The notes under the pieces: generated by a model
Databases searched by the model: none
What the model was told of the DNA's origin: nothing
Seen by the model: only the letters and a program-made list of their open reading frames with translations
Translations under genes and position numbers: made by a program
Assembly (NCBI GenBank): GCA_039881145.1
Contig: JAYKKI010000095.1
Location: 730,001 to 794,000 of the forward strand
Direction of reading: 5' to 3'
DNA length: 64,000 bases
From: Druceiella hillmani
Taxonomy: Eukaryota; Arthropoda; Insecta; Lepidoptera; Hepialidae
Shown here: positions 11,500 through 24,640 of the stretch, piece after piece
Numbering within the stretch: position 1 is the stretch's first letter
Layout: each line of letters opens with the position of its first letter

Positions 11500-13100
11500 G
11501 TAAATGTTTTATATCACTAAATTTAATTCGTTCTTTCCATCAAAGTTTTTAAGTACGATATTAAAATTTTCGTTTCATTTCGGAAAAGAAAATAATGTTT
11601 TGTTATAAATCATTTACAAAATTCATGCCTTATGTGAGTTTCCATTATTACATCTTAATTACTATTGAAAATTGCGCATGAAATCTCTTGGCAACGCATT
11701 AGTATATGGACGTTCGGCTGCCTATATATGTGTGTAACATGATCACTTCTGTAAAATTAAACATAATAGGGTGTACGATCATTTTTTTCCGAATGATGAC
11801 ACAGTGGTGAAGGCTTAAACTTAACGTCTAAATGAGAACGGTAATGCTGGTTTGTGACGTCATTTTTAATAACATACGTTATATTCTACGAGAACAAACG
11901 ATAAAGGAGATATGCTCATCTTTAAATTAAAAAATTATAACTCACTTATTACTTTGTGAATTTTTATTTAACCTATATTTTCACGACATTTAAATGAAAG
12001 GACAAAATTTAGGTTTCGTACGGTTTCTTAGTATACGTGGGCGCGCGTGCATGCGTGCCTGCATTCGTGCGTGAATGAGTGTTCGAATATTTCTTTGAGA
12101 GATTGAGCAGATTACTAAATATGAAGTCCAATTTTATTAAAGCAATGATTTTTTGATAGATAATAAATACCTAACAGACAGTTTTTGATAGAGAACTGGC
12201 AGATAAGTTCTTACAAATAACTGAAAAATAACTTCTTGATAGACAATTTTCACTTTGACATTCCGACATACCTGACACTGAAAAACTGACACCTGTGCTT
12301 GTAGAAATATCGCTTATTTATGCACTGTTCGAGTCTTCTAGATTCTTCTATATTTATAATATTTGACTTAAATACATGACTTGATTGATTTAAATATTAT
12401 TTTTTGATTCCACGTGAAACAAAATATATTCGTTTCGAAAGTATTCTAGTAAACGGGCGTGTAAACAAATTTACCTGTTTGTTTCGAAGCTTCAACAATA
12501 TTCTTTTATTCAAATATATATTTGAATAGTGCCTTGAGCTAGACAGACGATGCGTCGAAGTTCCTATATTGTATTTGAATATGGATTTAAATATTTATGT
12601 TATCAATATAAAGTGATGTGTCCAATGTGGCTTTACGATTATGGGTGACTTATTTATACCATTTTGGTGTAAATCAATGTTTTGCCGGAACACGTAATGA
12701 GAGTTTTATATTAATCAGTGTTGAATTAATTTTATCTGTTCTGTTGCTTACAAACTACAAAAAAAGATAATAAAATATATATGAAAGTAAATTATTTAAA
12801 TATTCAACACAGTTATATTTATATTGTGATTTTGCACAGAAGTCAATCATTCTACTTACATAAATGTAAAGTCTTAACATAAAATTCAGCAGTATTACAA
12901 ATTTTACTTGTTACTCGTTTTTTAAATTGTACTGAATATCGAGTTACTAGCGTATTGTAAATTGAAATTGCTCGAGATTTCAAAAATTCTGGCATCTCAA
13001 GAAAATTGAAGAGAAATATTTTTTTATTAATTATTTTAAACTTTATACAATTTTTAAGAGTAATGCGGGTCGTAACACCGAATTTTTTTTAGAAACACAA
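11500..13100. other. Non-coding stretch
   Basis: No gene. Around 12030-12075 is a G+C-rich run of alternating purine and pyrimidine (GCGCGCGTGCATGCGTG). Around 12330-12360 TTCTAGATTCTTC precedes a TATATTTATAA box, which resembles an LTR or heat-shock-type promoter but has no partner LTR that I could find. Confidence 0.45.
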
Positions 13101-13108
13101 AATTGCAA

Positions 13109-13620
13109 CTAACTATCAAATTTATAATTTATTGATTGTATTTCAAAATAGTCTCTATGGCGTTCTAAACATAGTTTTATTCGATTAAACTCTTGATAAA
13201 AGTCGTCAACTGTCTCTTCCTTTGACATCTCTTCTACGACATTTTCGAAGACAGTCCGAGATCGTATTTCTCCCAGTTTATCTCTTTTCGCGGGAAAAAA
13301 TAGAAATGTAATGATGGGATGTCGGGACTGCACGGCGGATGATTCATAATATCTACATGCAACCTAGTCAAATATTCCGTCATTCTTCTAGTTATGTATT
13401 CAGAGGCGTTTTCATGATCTACCTTCTGGCGTCCTCTTGGATGCTACTACGAGGGCGTTGCTCTTGAACTTTTTTCCAAAACAATGGGCAATTAGCTACT
13501 GACATACCATTTTGTGGTAACTGTTCATTTAATTTCCAGAACAATCGTGGTATAATAAACCCTTCGTCCGAAGAACGAAGTAATCATCTTTTTTCAAAAA
13601 CCTTCACTGCACAAAATGTC
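13109..13620 (-). pseudogene. Mariner-type transposase relic (C-terminal half)
   Basis: Minus-strand translation gives a block HENASEYITRRMTEYLTR corresponding to the HDNAxxHT...VxEYL region around the second catalytic aspartate, then HPPCSPDIPS...FYFFP matching the PPYSPDLAPxDFxLFP signature, and finally an open frame of 74 codons (13109-13333) ending in CLERHRDYFE, the position of the family's usual CIxxxGDYFE end. The two parts are in different frames, so at least one frameshift separates them. The second catalytic Asp reads Glu and the final DDxD aspartate position reads His, so it is inactive. The first catalytic Asp region further upstream is too decayed to place. Terminal inverted repeats were not identified. 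Confidence 0.85.
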
Positions 13621-15880
13621 TCTTAACATCAAGTTCGTAACAGTATATCTATCTTTCACTAACCACGATGACCTCAAATAAAGCATTTGAGTAACCTCCG
13701 TCAATTTTTTTGACGTTTCGCGACATTAGTCAACGCTAGTGTATTTTTGAGGATTGATTAAATCATGAGGTATTCGAGTAACACGAAACTTACTTTTAGC
13801 ACACAAAACTTACACTTAATAGCTAAGTCTCATGTCAATCTTTAAATCATAACATTTCAATTAAAATAGACCGTAACTTTGTTGTTGGTTATGACCAAGA
13901 ATAAAATATCATGGAATGAAAATTGTATGGTGTTTAATTATTTTCATGTTATAAAGGTAATTTTTAAATTAAAATTAATTTGTAAAAATAACTGTTAAAT
14001 TCGAACAAAAAACCAAAATATTTGAGCAAAAAATCAAGTAGGAATGGGATGTGTCTTTAGTAGGAATGAGTTTTCAAATAAGAAATATATAAAATTTTTA
14101 TTAGCCTTATGAAAAATGGTCGTTTCTAAGAACTTTCTATACTACCCTCGTATTAGTATGAAATACATTGAAAAATGTCAAAGAGAAATCAGAAAAAATA
14201 AACCAGTAAATCAGAAATCAGAAAAAACCAGTAAACCAGTAAATCGGAAAAAATAAACCAGTTAAAGGGCTATTTTATTTTATTAATTATTAGCAGGTAA
14301 ATGGCCTCCTTGTTTACGGCTCGCTCATGCGGGCATCACGAGCGAGTATAAGACAGTAATTTTCCTAACACTCGTACATACTCGCAGATTCAGGCGAGTT
14401 CAATTACCGGCAACCCCTAAATGCACAAGGATGATCGTACGGCAAATATAACAATTGTAAATAATGTCGTTTTCTCTTGATTTATTGAAAATTTCCAAAC
14501 TATTCCAAAGAAAATTTCCATACTATACAAAATTACAAATACGACTTACGTTTTCTTGTGTTATGTCCTGAAATTATATAGGCAATATAGTCCAGTGTAT
14601 ATATAGGCAATATAATGATATTTGTAGATGTTAAAAAAGTCACATTTGTTATTCTATTGGATGATATGATTTTTTGTGTGACCTACCTGATACGTCATTT
14701 GTACTAAATGGGTAGATCACGTCGCAAAAAAAATTAATCAATACTAATCAAATTTCTACTAGTAGTAAATTAGATTACTCTGTATTTGATTCTTGTGTTT
14801 TTCTTAAATCTAAGTCCTAATTAAATATTCGATTTTTTGGCAACTAAAATGTAGACCTTTTATCTCTTTTACGATGTTGCTCATTATAATTTTTCCTGTA
14901 TCAAATTATTTATCTGTATAAGATAATAAACAAGTAAAATTTTTAAAACTTGCTTATTTCGATTTAATTTTAAAAAATACTCAATCTATTTTAAAAATCA
15001 ACAATGGGATTGCTCCAAAAAAATTAAAAACGGCGACATTTCATAAGAAAACATAAATAATATTTATATTAATTTACCCTAGTGCCTTTTTAATTTACCC
15101 CAGCGTCTTTTTGTAAACCACATGGGTAGTATTGCAATCTGGGGCTTATATGGCTAGGCAAATCTAGAACTAAGTTGACCAGGCAAAATATGACTAGGCA
15201 GAGCTTACTCTGCCTAATCATCTGAACATGCGGTATAGGATCGTCGAGGTAAGTAACAATCCTTCGCAAGTGGAGGTGTCCAATTTCAATAAATGTCGTT
15301 AAGATTTATTAAGTCATAGGGAAGTGTATATCTAGAAAAAACTGTATTATCTTAAACTCGATATTCCAAAGGGAAAACATTTTTAGAATGAAAATTGTCT
15401 CTCCTAGCATACCCAGTGATAAGTATGACTTCTGTATATACCAAACGTATAATTCTACTTATTAAAATTTTACCTTAATGCTGAAATACCAATCAGAATG
15501 CCAGAAAAAAATACAATGCATGTATAAATGAACTAAACCAGGAAGTTTTGAATTTATAAACTAAATGTACGCGGATTAAGTTTTTAAAGCAAGTCACAAT
15601 TATTTTAATTTCGGACTAAGTATTGGAGAAAAAAAAAGGTGCTCGCTAGAACAATTTCTTACATGTATATTCGTAGCGATCACCTAGCAGCTTATGTTCT
15701 TACGGTTCGGTCACATTTGGATTGCAAGACTTATGTTATAGTATCTCAAGGCCATTGATCTCAAGGCCATTGGCTCCTGGGAACAACCCAAAATCCACAT
15801 TCGTTGTTGATATCACACATTCGTTGAATGATACAATAAAATATTTTTACTGATGAAAAATTCAGTTAATACACAAAAGA
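13620..15880. other. Non-coding stretch with local simple repeats
   Basis: 14160-14270 is an imperfect simple repeat of AAATCAGAAAAAA and AAACCAGT words. 14300-14420 is a G+C-richer patch with CTCGCT...AGCGAG self-complementarity. No gene is recognised. Confidence 0.5.
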
Positions 15881-16640
15881 GGCCATACCAATGCAACATC
15901 AAGCTGATAAATTGGAATGAGGAATTCAATGACAGAGCCTTTCTTCAAGCCCATAACACTATTTGAAAAACAGGTGATCTTGAAGTCTTACAGTTTAGGC
16001 AGATAGTATCTCAACAGTATTATAACTAAAAAGTTTTAACTCGAAGTTTGATGACAGTCTCTACTTGAGACCCATAATACTAATTTAAACACAGCAGATC
16101 CCCAAATCTTACGTTTTAACCAGACGGTACACATGCAGCATAAACACTAAGATGTTGGAAACCGGAATTTAATGACAGCGTCACTGCTTAAAACCCAAAT
16201 TATCAACATCAAAATCTCAGGTTCTCATTTCTCTCGATTTAAGCAAGCAATACTCCCACATCGTCAAGACTGAGAAGGTGAAACAGGAAGTATGGTGGCC
16301 AAGTCTCTACTTGAAGCCCGCAATACTCATTTTAATACAGCAGATCCTCAAGTTTTACGGTTTAGGCAGGCAGTATCAATAAGCTCCAGGACTGAGGAGT
16401 TGGAAGCCAAAGGGTAATGATAGTATTCCCGTTTAAGACCCACATATCTATTTTAGAAACCGTAGATCCTCAAGTTTTGCAACTTAGGAGGGCAGAAACC
16501 CCGAAGCAAAATGACTAAGAAGTTGAGACCGTAATTTCAATGATAGTCTCTTCCTGAGATGAAAAATTTCAATTTGAAAATGGCAGATCTTCAAGTCTCA
16601 AGGTTTCGGCAAGCATTACACTGGCGGCATCCAGACTTCT
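15880..16640 (+). repeat. Tandem array, ~121-bp unit, six diverged copies
   Basis: The landmark 'GCAGATC(C/T)TCAAGTyTTACGGTTTAGGCAGGCAGTA' recurs at about 15976, 16097, 16215, 16342, 16464 and 16584, and each copy is followed by an 'AAGTTG-AATTTAATGACAGTCTCTACTTGAGACCCAT' block. Spacing is close to 121 bases. Copies are well diverged, so the array is old. The open frame at 16559-16822 simply starts in the last unit and shows no domain. Confidence 0.85.
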
Positions 16641-19010
16641 GGATCAAGGATTGCGATTGTATTGTATGTATCCCTATATTTATATTTACCCTGTTCATCA
16701 CTTCTCTCCCTTTCTGTACTCCTTACATAAAGACAAATCAAACGAGTCTAAACTCCATGAATTTACTCCTCATCACTAAAGAATTTCTATCACTACCTTC
16801 CGGCACCATCATTGTACTTTGATTTTACTAAACAGTAAATTTATATCACCCATAGTCGTGTCTTCTTAGATTAACATTAGATCTAAATCATGGAAACTCT
16901 GTATCTGTGCCCTTTAGTGTTTAGGATTTCTATAACATATCTTCAATTTCGATGGACAAATTCCAATTAAATTTTCATCCAATAATAAAAAATGAGCAAA
17001 ATTGGCAAGGTGTATGTTATCAAAACTTGATCACCACATTTGTACTGTTCATTGTTGAGGAATTTTATGACAAATGGTAAATTTCGAAGAGTATATCCTG
17101 AACAATTTATATGATATTATACTGAGAGTACAATTTTCCAAATAAAAAAGAATTATCCATATTAATTGAGACATGATAGATACAGGATATAACTCCATAA
17201 AAACATACAGACGAACTGAGAACCTCCTCTTTTTTTGAAGTTTCCATTTCTTTCAGGGAGGTAATATGATTTGCACGTAGTTCTGAAACTCAAACCTTTT
17301 TTCATATGCGTTAAAATTTCAGAAGTCTTCTTTTAGTAGACAATAAAATAAGTATTTATTTTATAATTTGTTTAGTAGAATATGTAACCAAGATTTCAGA
17401 ATTATTTTCTGAAATTTTATTTAAATATTCTACTAAATTGATTAAATATTCTTTGCAAGTCTCTACCCCATGTTATATTTATTACTCTCATGGAGTTACC
17501 CTCAGAAATTTAAACTCTTTAGGAAATCAGCCTCTAAGGGGTTGCTCTTAGAGGTTGAACTTTGGAATATTTATTTGTTTTTCTTGTATTTAGGCTATAT
17601 TATATTCCTCCCAAACAAACTTTTATGCCACTTCGTGCCCTCTCCGAAAAATGATCCAGTAGGATCATAAATGTAACTTTTGCCCGAATGATATTCTAAA
17701 GTATATCTTTTGAAAGAATATTAATTTATAAAAAATAGGTTTTTAAAATATCACCTGCCAAAGTGGTAAATATTTTTGGTAAAACCAAAAAAACACACTT
17801 CACATTTTTTATTGCTTATTAAATGAACAATTTAATAAAAAGTTGAAAAAAAACTAAATCAGCAGAGAGATACGGGAAGGGCCACCAAGATCCGTACTAA
17901 ATGTGGACAGTCAAACAGTCATCGAGCATGAAAAACGGGAATTTTTGCAGAAATTTTTTTTTAATTTTTCTATTTAACAAATCATTGTAAAAATCAACAG
18001 ACTTCTCTTTTGATAATTAACCAATCGAAAGGTAAAATTAATCACCAAATCGATTAGAAATTGCTATCTGTTTCAGTTCTTATATATAGACGTACAAACT
18101 AAGAGACATGCGGTCAAAACTAGAGTCTGGGGTAGTAGTAAATAATAAAGCATACCCCGGCGGGGTTGTGCACATGTTTAATTTTATTGATAGCTACTTT
18201 GGTTTAAATTGATTATGATTAAATCGGTAAATCGGTTGAAATGTAATTTGTACAGTTGGATACATATATGACATTCGACATTTGTCATCGTTCTGTGCTC
18301 ACCATTATAGATATTTATTGTACACAAAATTGTTTTCAGTTCGTGCAGCAGATATGAGTACGTGTGTAATAATTTCAGTTATATCTCAAACCTTTAACTA
18401 ATTGCGTGCTACTTGTTTTTCAAAATGATTTATAAACATTTATTATTTTCTGTATTTTTAATAATATATTTGTTTAACGGTAATTATGTGATTTCTCTAC
18501 TTAGATACGAGATAACTCAAATTTTATTTCGATATCATTACCTATTACAGAATGAGAATCAAACGTTAAAACGTCTTTATTTCAAACTGTATTATATTAG
18601 AATGGGGACGGATTCTACAGAAAGGAAAGAATGAGTAAACGATAGTAAACATTCTTTGATAACATGACTGACATAATTAGTGTAAAAATTCTGTGTAAGA
18701 AATGCTTAAGAAATATTTTCAAACTCGATTGAAATATTTTATCTCCATCACAAGCGAATAACTCTTAATTTTATTCACTTATGTAAATGTACTTTTAAAA
18801 TTTGTGTTCATCAAAAACTTAAGTCACCGTCGTTATCGCTCAATATACGTCACAAAAATTTATTTAACTTTCATTTGGATAGTAAAGTATTTAAACACAA
18901 GCGCGATCGGTAAAATCGATTCTTTAAAAACACATCCTTCAAAAGCTTTTTAATTTTTGCAAATGATTGAAAATGCAAGCTGCGTAAACAAGCCTTTTTA
19001 TATCACACTC
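16640..19010. other. Non-coding A+T-rich stretch
   Basis: No gene recognised. Small open frames (17470-17670, 18413-18634) show no family motif. A CCCCGGCGGGG palindrome sits near 18155. Confidence 0.5.
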
Positions 19011-19011
19011 G

Positions 19012-19330
19012 TGTGATGACGTGTTTCTAGGAACATTTAAGCAATTAACGACGCTCTTCAAACGACGTATTTTTGCCAACTACGGAAGAGCGTTTAAAGC
19101 ATTTTTACAGTAAGCACAGTTTAAATTGCTTCAACAAGCGACTTCAAAATTACATTTGCGCAATTTTTCTTCTCGTTGGGTGTAAAAGGATTTAAAACAA
19201 AGTCTGAACGAAGTGACTTGGTTAAATATTGCTCCAGGCACTTAGCTTTTTGCGGTTTGCTGTTACGTTAATCTGCGTTGAAATGTACTAGTTGTCGATA
19301 GTTTTCAGGCATTTGTATGCGCAAAACAAT

Positions 19331-19364
<34 letters not shown>

Positions 19365-19740
19365 TGTGTGTGTGTGTGTGATTAAACCTGCCTTTTGTGA
19401 CTTTTTGCTTTGATTTTAATTCAGGAAGCCATTCAAAGAATTTATATAGATTTTTAAAACGATTTACTCTCTACTGCATGTTTGTTTAAATGTTTGGAAC
19501 GAGATAATACAAAAAGGTTCTATATTTTTTAAATTTAAATTAATGAAATAATGAAGACTCCGAGAAGTAAATTACATTTAAACTTATTCTCGAGCTACAT
19601 TGTACTGGTAAACGAGCTTAGGAAATGTTTTCTTTCTTCCTGACTGTATTGGATTGCTGTTCAATTACCTTTCTGGCTGAGTTGCTATTGAGAGTGAGAC
19701 ACAGTGCAGACTTGTGAAGAGAATAACTGCACAAAGTCAA
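19012..19740 (+). repeat. Dispersed family B, copy B2
   Basis: Strongest match to B1 (5925-6560): same start (ACGTGTTTCTAGGAACATTT) and the same run through GCACAGTTTAAATTGCTTC and GTCTGAACGAA. A (TA)n-(TG)n microsatellite (19330-19380) is inserted or expanded inside it. No coding frame. Confidence 0.8.
19330..19380. repeat. (TA)n-(TG)n microsatellite
   Basis: Alternating TA followed by TGTG, inside copy B2 of family B. Confidence 0.95.
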
Positions 19741-20470
19741 GGTAGCAATCTTCTTTGTCAGGTTTGTATTTTAGTTGATTTTTCCAAAATGTTTAATTCA
19801 ATCAATAGTTTTGCCCGCATTTGTAATGCTAGCAAAGTTACTGATTGCTAAATATTTAGAGTAATTCTGATTAAGGTTGGTTTCAGTATTTTAATAATGA
19901 ACACTATGTTTCAATATTAGTTTTTAAAAACCAGTTGAACATCCTTCTATTTCCAGGTGATCAATTTATTTTTAAACTATGGTTTGGCGTTTTTAATTTG
20001 CTTACTCATTACCTACATATGCCGTAGGTACCGGTGATACCGTAGATAGGTTTCATAATATGAACACGAAAAATCTCGGTTATTGAACGGCATAATCTGT
20101 ACACTTTTATTCTAACAGACATAAGAAAAAGACCTATAAGTAATATACTAGGGAGTTTTGCCAGTGTGAAAATATTAAAGGCGAAGCAATTTTATTTGGC
20201 AACCTAAATTCACATAGCTGTTATATATTAAGCTGTCGTCAAGTTCCTTTAGTAGCGTAATCACGTCGTACCACAATTTGTGAAAAATTGTTTTTAATTT
20301 TTATAATCTTTTATTAGCTCTTAGGTATACGATAAAGTAAAGCTAATGCAGACCATCAAACCTAAATTCCATATAAATGGCAAATATGTACATCTTAAAG
20401 TTATCAGGTTATATTGTTAGTTCTTTTAATAGATTTTTATTAGCAAGAGTGAATACAATAATTTAAGAAA
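19740..20470. other. Non-coding A+T-rich stretch
   Basis: No gene or repeat assigned. Confidence 0.5.
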
Positions 20471-20474
20471 ATTT

Positions 20475-20985
20475 TTAAAAATTAAATACGTAAATTACTC
20501 AATACGATAATTACTTGAACACTGAACTGGTTGAAGTTTAAAACTCAAATTATCATTAAAATTTTCAGTGCTAGTCGCCTAAATGTAGGTGTTTATGGCT
20601 TTCTAGGGGATTGACTACCTAAATTTACTTTCTGTTGAATATTTAAAAATTAAATACGTAAATTACTCAATACGATAATTACTTGAACACTGAACTGGTT
20701 GAAGTTTTAAATTCAAATTATCATTAACATTTTCAGTGCCAGTCGCTTAAATGTAGGTGTTTATGGCTTTCTAGGGGGTTGACTACCTAAATTTACTTTC
20801 TGTTGAATATTTAAAAATTAAATACGTAAATTACTCAATACGATAATTACTTGAACAAAATCTCTACTGGTTGAAGATTTAAATTCAAATTATCATTAAC
20901 ATTTTCAGTGCTAGTCGCTTAAATGTAGGTGTTTATGGCTTTCTAGGGGATTGACTACCTAAATTTACTTTCTGTTGAATATTTA
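20475..20985 (+). repeat. Minisatellite, 168-bp unit x 3
   Basis: Three head-to-tail units start at 20475, 20643 and 20811 with TTAAAAATTAAATACGTAAA. The first two are 168 bases and the third is 172, owing to a short insertion (AAAATCTCTA region near 20860). Copies are nearly identical, so the amplification is recent. Each unit has CTAGTCGCCTAAATGTAGGT and the near-complementary-looking GACTACCTAAATTTAC close together. Confidence 0.95.
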
Positions 20986-20989
20986 AAAA

Positions 20990-21290
20990 AGGAAGGTATT
21001 ATTATATTAGGATAATAATTAGGTTCAACTAAATAAGTTCTATGCAAAACAAATTCCTTTTGGAAAAAAATTATATTAAAATAAAGAATGTTGTCGAGGT
21101 ACTAGGACTTGAAGAATGTCTTCGATCAACACTAATATATTAGAGGAGTGTCAAATATTGAGATGTGCAGACTAAAATTTCATTCTTAAGGGGAAAAATA
21201 ATAAAACAAATAAAAAAATTATGTACATGAAATAGCAAGATACCAAATATTGTTGTCGAAATAAAACGTTATTTTCTTAACATCACAAGG
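20990..21290. other. Non-coding A+T-rich stretch
   Basis: Nothing recognised. Confidence 0.5.
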
Positions 21291-21830
21291 GGAAATACCC
21301 TATCACTCCTCTTTCATTGGTGTCCTATATTGTATAGAGTAAAAGAGGAGGTAGAGAGGGGGAGAGGAAAATATAGAAAAGTGATAGAAAACGTAGACAG
21401 ATATAAACAAAAAAAGGAGAGTCAAAACTAAAATTAACTTTAAGATTCATCGTGAACATATGTAAAGCAATGAATACGAAAAAATGAAATACAGAGGGTA
21501 CTTCATAACAGAATGCTCCAAATATCCTCCCATAGGTATTGTATCTTTCGCCCCAACCAATAATTACTCTACATGACAAAGCTAATAAACTATTAAACAA
21601 AATATTGGCTCTACTAATTTAGTACCTAGTGTGTTCTTTCAACTGTAATATTTAAGAGTGCACTAAATAGACGAGAATAAAGTGAGACCTCAAAAAAAGT
21701 AATTCACTCTGTAAATATCGGGATTGAAAAGCTGAATACTGAAAACATTAGTACTGAATATGAGTTTTATGAGAATTTTATTAAAAATAATCTCTTGAGC
21801 TGTCAACTGCGAAAAAAATATTTTTATTAT
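21290..21830 (-). repeat. Dispersed family A, extended copy A9, with GA-rich leader
   Basis: Pairs along its length with 10630-11170: GA-rich tract (21340-21420), AACTAAAATTAACTTT, AAAGCAATGAATAC, then TTTAAGAGTGCACTAAAT, CACTCTGTAAATAT and GTACTGAATATGAGTTTTAT. The last part matches the family A core seen at 47.5 and 62.4 kb. The minus-strand open frame at 21325-21600 covers the leader and has no recognisable domain. Confidence 0.6.
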
Positions 21831-21947
21831 TGATGGCTGTTCTCATTTCTGTCCTTTGTTTAATGATTTATCCCATTTTACGTTATTATTTTGATTATAA
21901 TAATTTACTTACAAATAGATCGCAAAGTTGCACTGCTATCATATATT

Positions 21948-21948
<1 letters not shown>

Positions 21949-21981
<33 letters not shown>

Positions 21982-21987
21982 TATATA
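21949..21987. repeat. (TA)n microsatellite
   Basis: Short alternating TA tract next to the mariner relic. Confidence 0.95.
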
Positions 21988-22016
21988 AATACATATTTTT
22001 TTTTATTTAAACATGA

Positions 22017-22199
22017 TTACAATTCAATATTGACCCCTTCAAAGTAACTACCATGAGAAACCAAACAGGGCTGAAGATGATTCTTTTATTCGTCATGGCA
22101 GTGCTGGAACTCGGATACTGGAATAGACTTCAGTTGGTCGGTTACAGCTGTTTGAATATTCTTCAATGTCTCAAAATGCCCTTGAGGTGAATTTTCATT
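22017..22199 (-). pseudogene. Mariner transposase C-terminal fragment
   Basis: The minus strand from 22199 to the TAA at 22017-22019 gives about 60 codons. They include GHFETLKNIQTAVTDQLKSI and a SEFQHCHDE block, one in-frame stop at a position where the family usually has Trp, and a terminal SYFEG block. This corresponds to the family's DIxxIxxxxxxxLKAIPxxxFQxCFxxWxxRxxxCIxxxGxYFEG end. Everything upstream is missing: the homology stops at a short TA tract (about 22200-22215). A different subfamily from the relic at 13.1-13.6 kb, judged by its closer match to the mellifera/irritans-like ending. Confidence 0.88.
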
Positions 22200-22215
22200 A
22201 TATGTATATATATAT

Positions 22216-23210
22216 GTTAAGGGACAGCAAATGCTATAAAACATCTAGGCTCACACTTGCATATTTTTACGTAACTTTCATTCTATCTTTAAGATAAAAC
22301 TTACATTCAAATTCTCAAAATTGCCTGAGGCTAAAATAAAAGTCTTTTGTCTCTTGTAACTTTTGTCGGACCGGGTACTTAGATCTTTCTTAAAGAAAAG
22401 AACTTTATATCAACGATGAAAAAAAAATTAAAAAGAAGCGTCGAAAACTTTTAAGCACGTCGACGTTTCTTTGGAAAATAACACATGTTAGCTCTCAAGA
22501 AATTGTCCAACCTATATTTGTAGATTAAAAAAATGTTGGTTACGAAAAGGTTTTTATATGCTGAGAAAATGTTATGTCTCATAAGTCTTATTCGTTTAGT
22601 AGGCTAAAATCATTTTTAGGAGAAAAATCGTACATCTGCTAACGGTATTCTCTAGCAGGAACTAAGGGTGCTTCTGATAGAAGCTTTAGATTGTTGATAG
22701 TTATAGCTTATCACTTGATTGTATAATTTATAAGATCTTTGGGGGTCTAGCCATTACCCAATTTAAATCAGCCATCAAAATATTAACCACAGAATATATT
22801 ATAACACAATTGAGGGTGTATATTTAGATTAATATACTAACAAAAATTTGAAGTGAGATCGTTCGTCAAATGATTAATGAAAACAGAAATTTAGAAAAAA
22901 AACTGTAATATTCCGGCAATAAAGCTCTTTACCCCTAAATAGCTACAAAATTTATATTTTTTGTTCGTGGCACAAAAATAAGAATCCAAATTTTATTTAT
23001 TGCATTAGATTAATGGTAAGAATTACAACAACAAAAAGTAGTAGTACCACTAGTATTATTGAAAAAGTTTCCAAAATCTAACTAAGACAAAGTAATGCTC
23101 CTCTATATTTTAATTTCTTTGAAAAAAGTATATTAAATAATAAGTGTACCAGGCAAACGAGTTAAGTGACTAAAAATTCGTTGAATTACAAACGATATGA
23201 TCTGTTGTGT
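22216..23210. other. Non-coding A+T-rich stretch
   Basis: No gene or repeat assigned. Confidence 0.5.
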
Positions 23211-23214
23211 GATC

Positions 23215-24640
23215 TACGGGGTTATAAATCTGCATTTGGTTATAACTTTTTATGAAGCAAGGAGAAATTATTTTATATTTTTAGTCCGTTTTAAAAACGC
23301 GATAAACCAAAAAAAATTATATAAATTTTTTTTTTCTGCTTTTTAGTGTTGTGTGTATGAAAATTAACAATCTACTTTAAATATCTTGATATTGTCAATA
23401 ATATCAGTTTCTTTATTTCAGACATATTGCACCATATAACTTTACAGTCCTTTACATAACGTTAACGAATTAAATATTTCACTGGCGTTTATAACACTTA
23501 CACCCTCTACCTTGAAATAAATACGAATTTTTTATCTTCCCAGATTACGACAACCTAGCTCTTTACGAAAATCTGAACAAATGCAACCGCAGTGCGGATA
23601 TTTGACTGCCAAACTCTTCAGTTACTTCTTAACTAATTTCTTCATTCTTGTTTTCGCGTGGCAGTTTCGAATATTAAATTTATAAAAAACTTTATTCTTG
23701 AAACGATGCAGTCGAAGGAGCCGAGTTTACAAGATTCAGGGTCTCCGACTCAAATCTTTTTGAATTTTTAATTGGTTTGACAATACTGATTAGATTTAAA
23801 ACTTAAAACGTGAAATACAAGTTCAGCTAAGTCCCTTACCATTTTTATTGCAACATAAATGATATAACCCGTTGTCTAAATTTTCTCAACGACAGCTATT
23901 TTCTTCATTGTTTACTTTTACCTATTGCCTGCGACCCACGTTTTTCCTTTTAAATCTTACAAGTATTTTCATAACTATTAAAAATTCACAATCACAAATT
24001 TCCAGTACAGTATATATGGCGTTATAAAACTGTATCGGTTTATAAATCTTTATGGGGCAAGAACAGATTATTTTAAGTTTTTAATTCGTGTTAAGGACGT
24101 TTTATTTGTTCTTTTGTGTTGTGTGTTTCAAAATTAGCAATATATTTTAAATATCTTGATATCGATTATAATAATAATCCTTTTATGTTGTATACGTTAC
24201 GTTAAACATATTAATAATCCATATATTGTTAGTCAATTAAGTACTTATTTCACTCGCGTTAGTAACGTGTATACGCTCAAGCTATGAATATAATACGCAC
24301 TTTTTCTCTTGATAACCTAATTAATACTTTGCGGTAAATTGAACTAATGCGGTCGCACTATATTCGGTATTACTTTCTATCAAACTTCTTTATTGTTATA
24401 TTCACCTGATAGTTTGGTATTCTAGATACCAACAGATAGATAACAGGAATTTAGTTTAAAAAAATCTGCCAAAATCTTCGATTTTACTTTCTAACAAACT
24501 TCTTCATTCTTATGTTCGTCTGGTAGTTGAGTCTCTAGCTCAACGGGAATTTAGTTAGTTTGTAGTCGCGTCTTCTTCGTGTCAAATAGGCAGATAGAAA
24601 ATCATTTTGTTATCCAGTTTTATGCTTTGTTTTAAGTTTT
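23215..24640 (+). repeat. Diverged tandem duplication, ~795-bp period
   Basis: 23215-23660 and 24010-24430 share a run of landmarks in the same order: GTTATAAA, TTTATGAAGCAAG/TTTATGGGGCAAG, GTGTTGTGTGT, TTTAAATATCTTGATAT, a CACTGGCGTT/CACTCGCGTT block, a CAACCGCAGTGCG/TGCGGTCGCACT block and TTACTTTCTxAxxAACTTCTT. A further partial unit follows at 24480-24560, and CTCAACGGGAATTTAGTTAG words recur near 24540 and 24650. No protein frame. Confidence 0.65.

Noticed and set aside
12300..12420. LTR promoter or heat-shock element (TTCTAGATTCTTC with TATA box)
   Set aside because: No second LTR, primer-binding site or polypurine tract found nearby.
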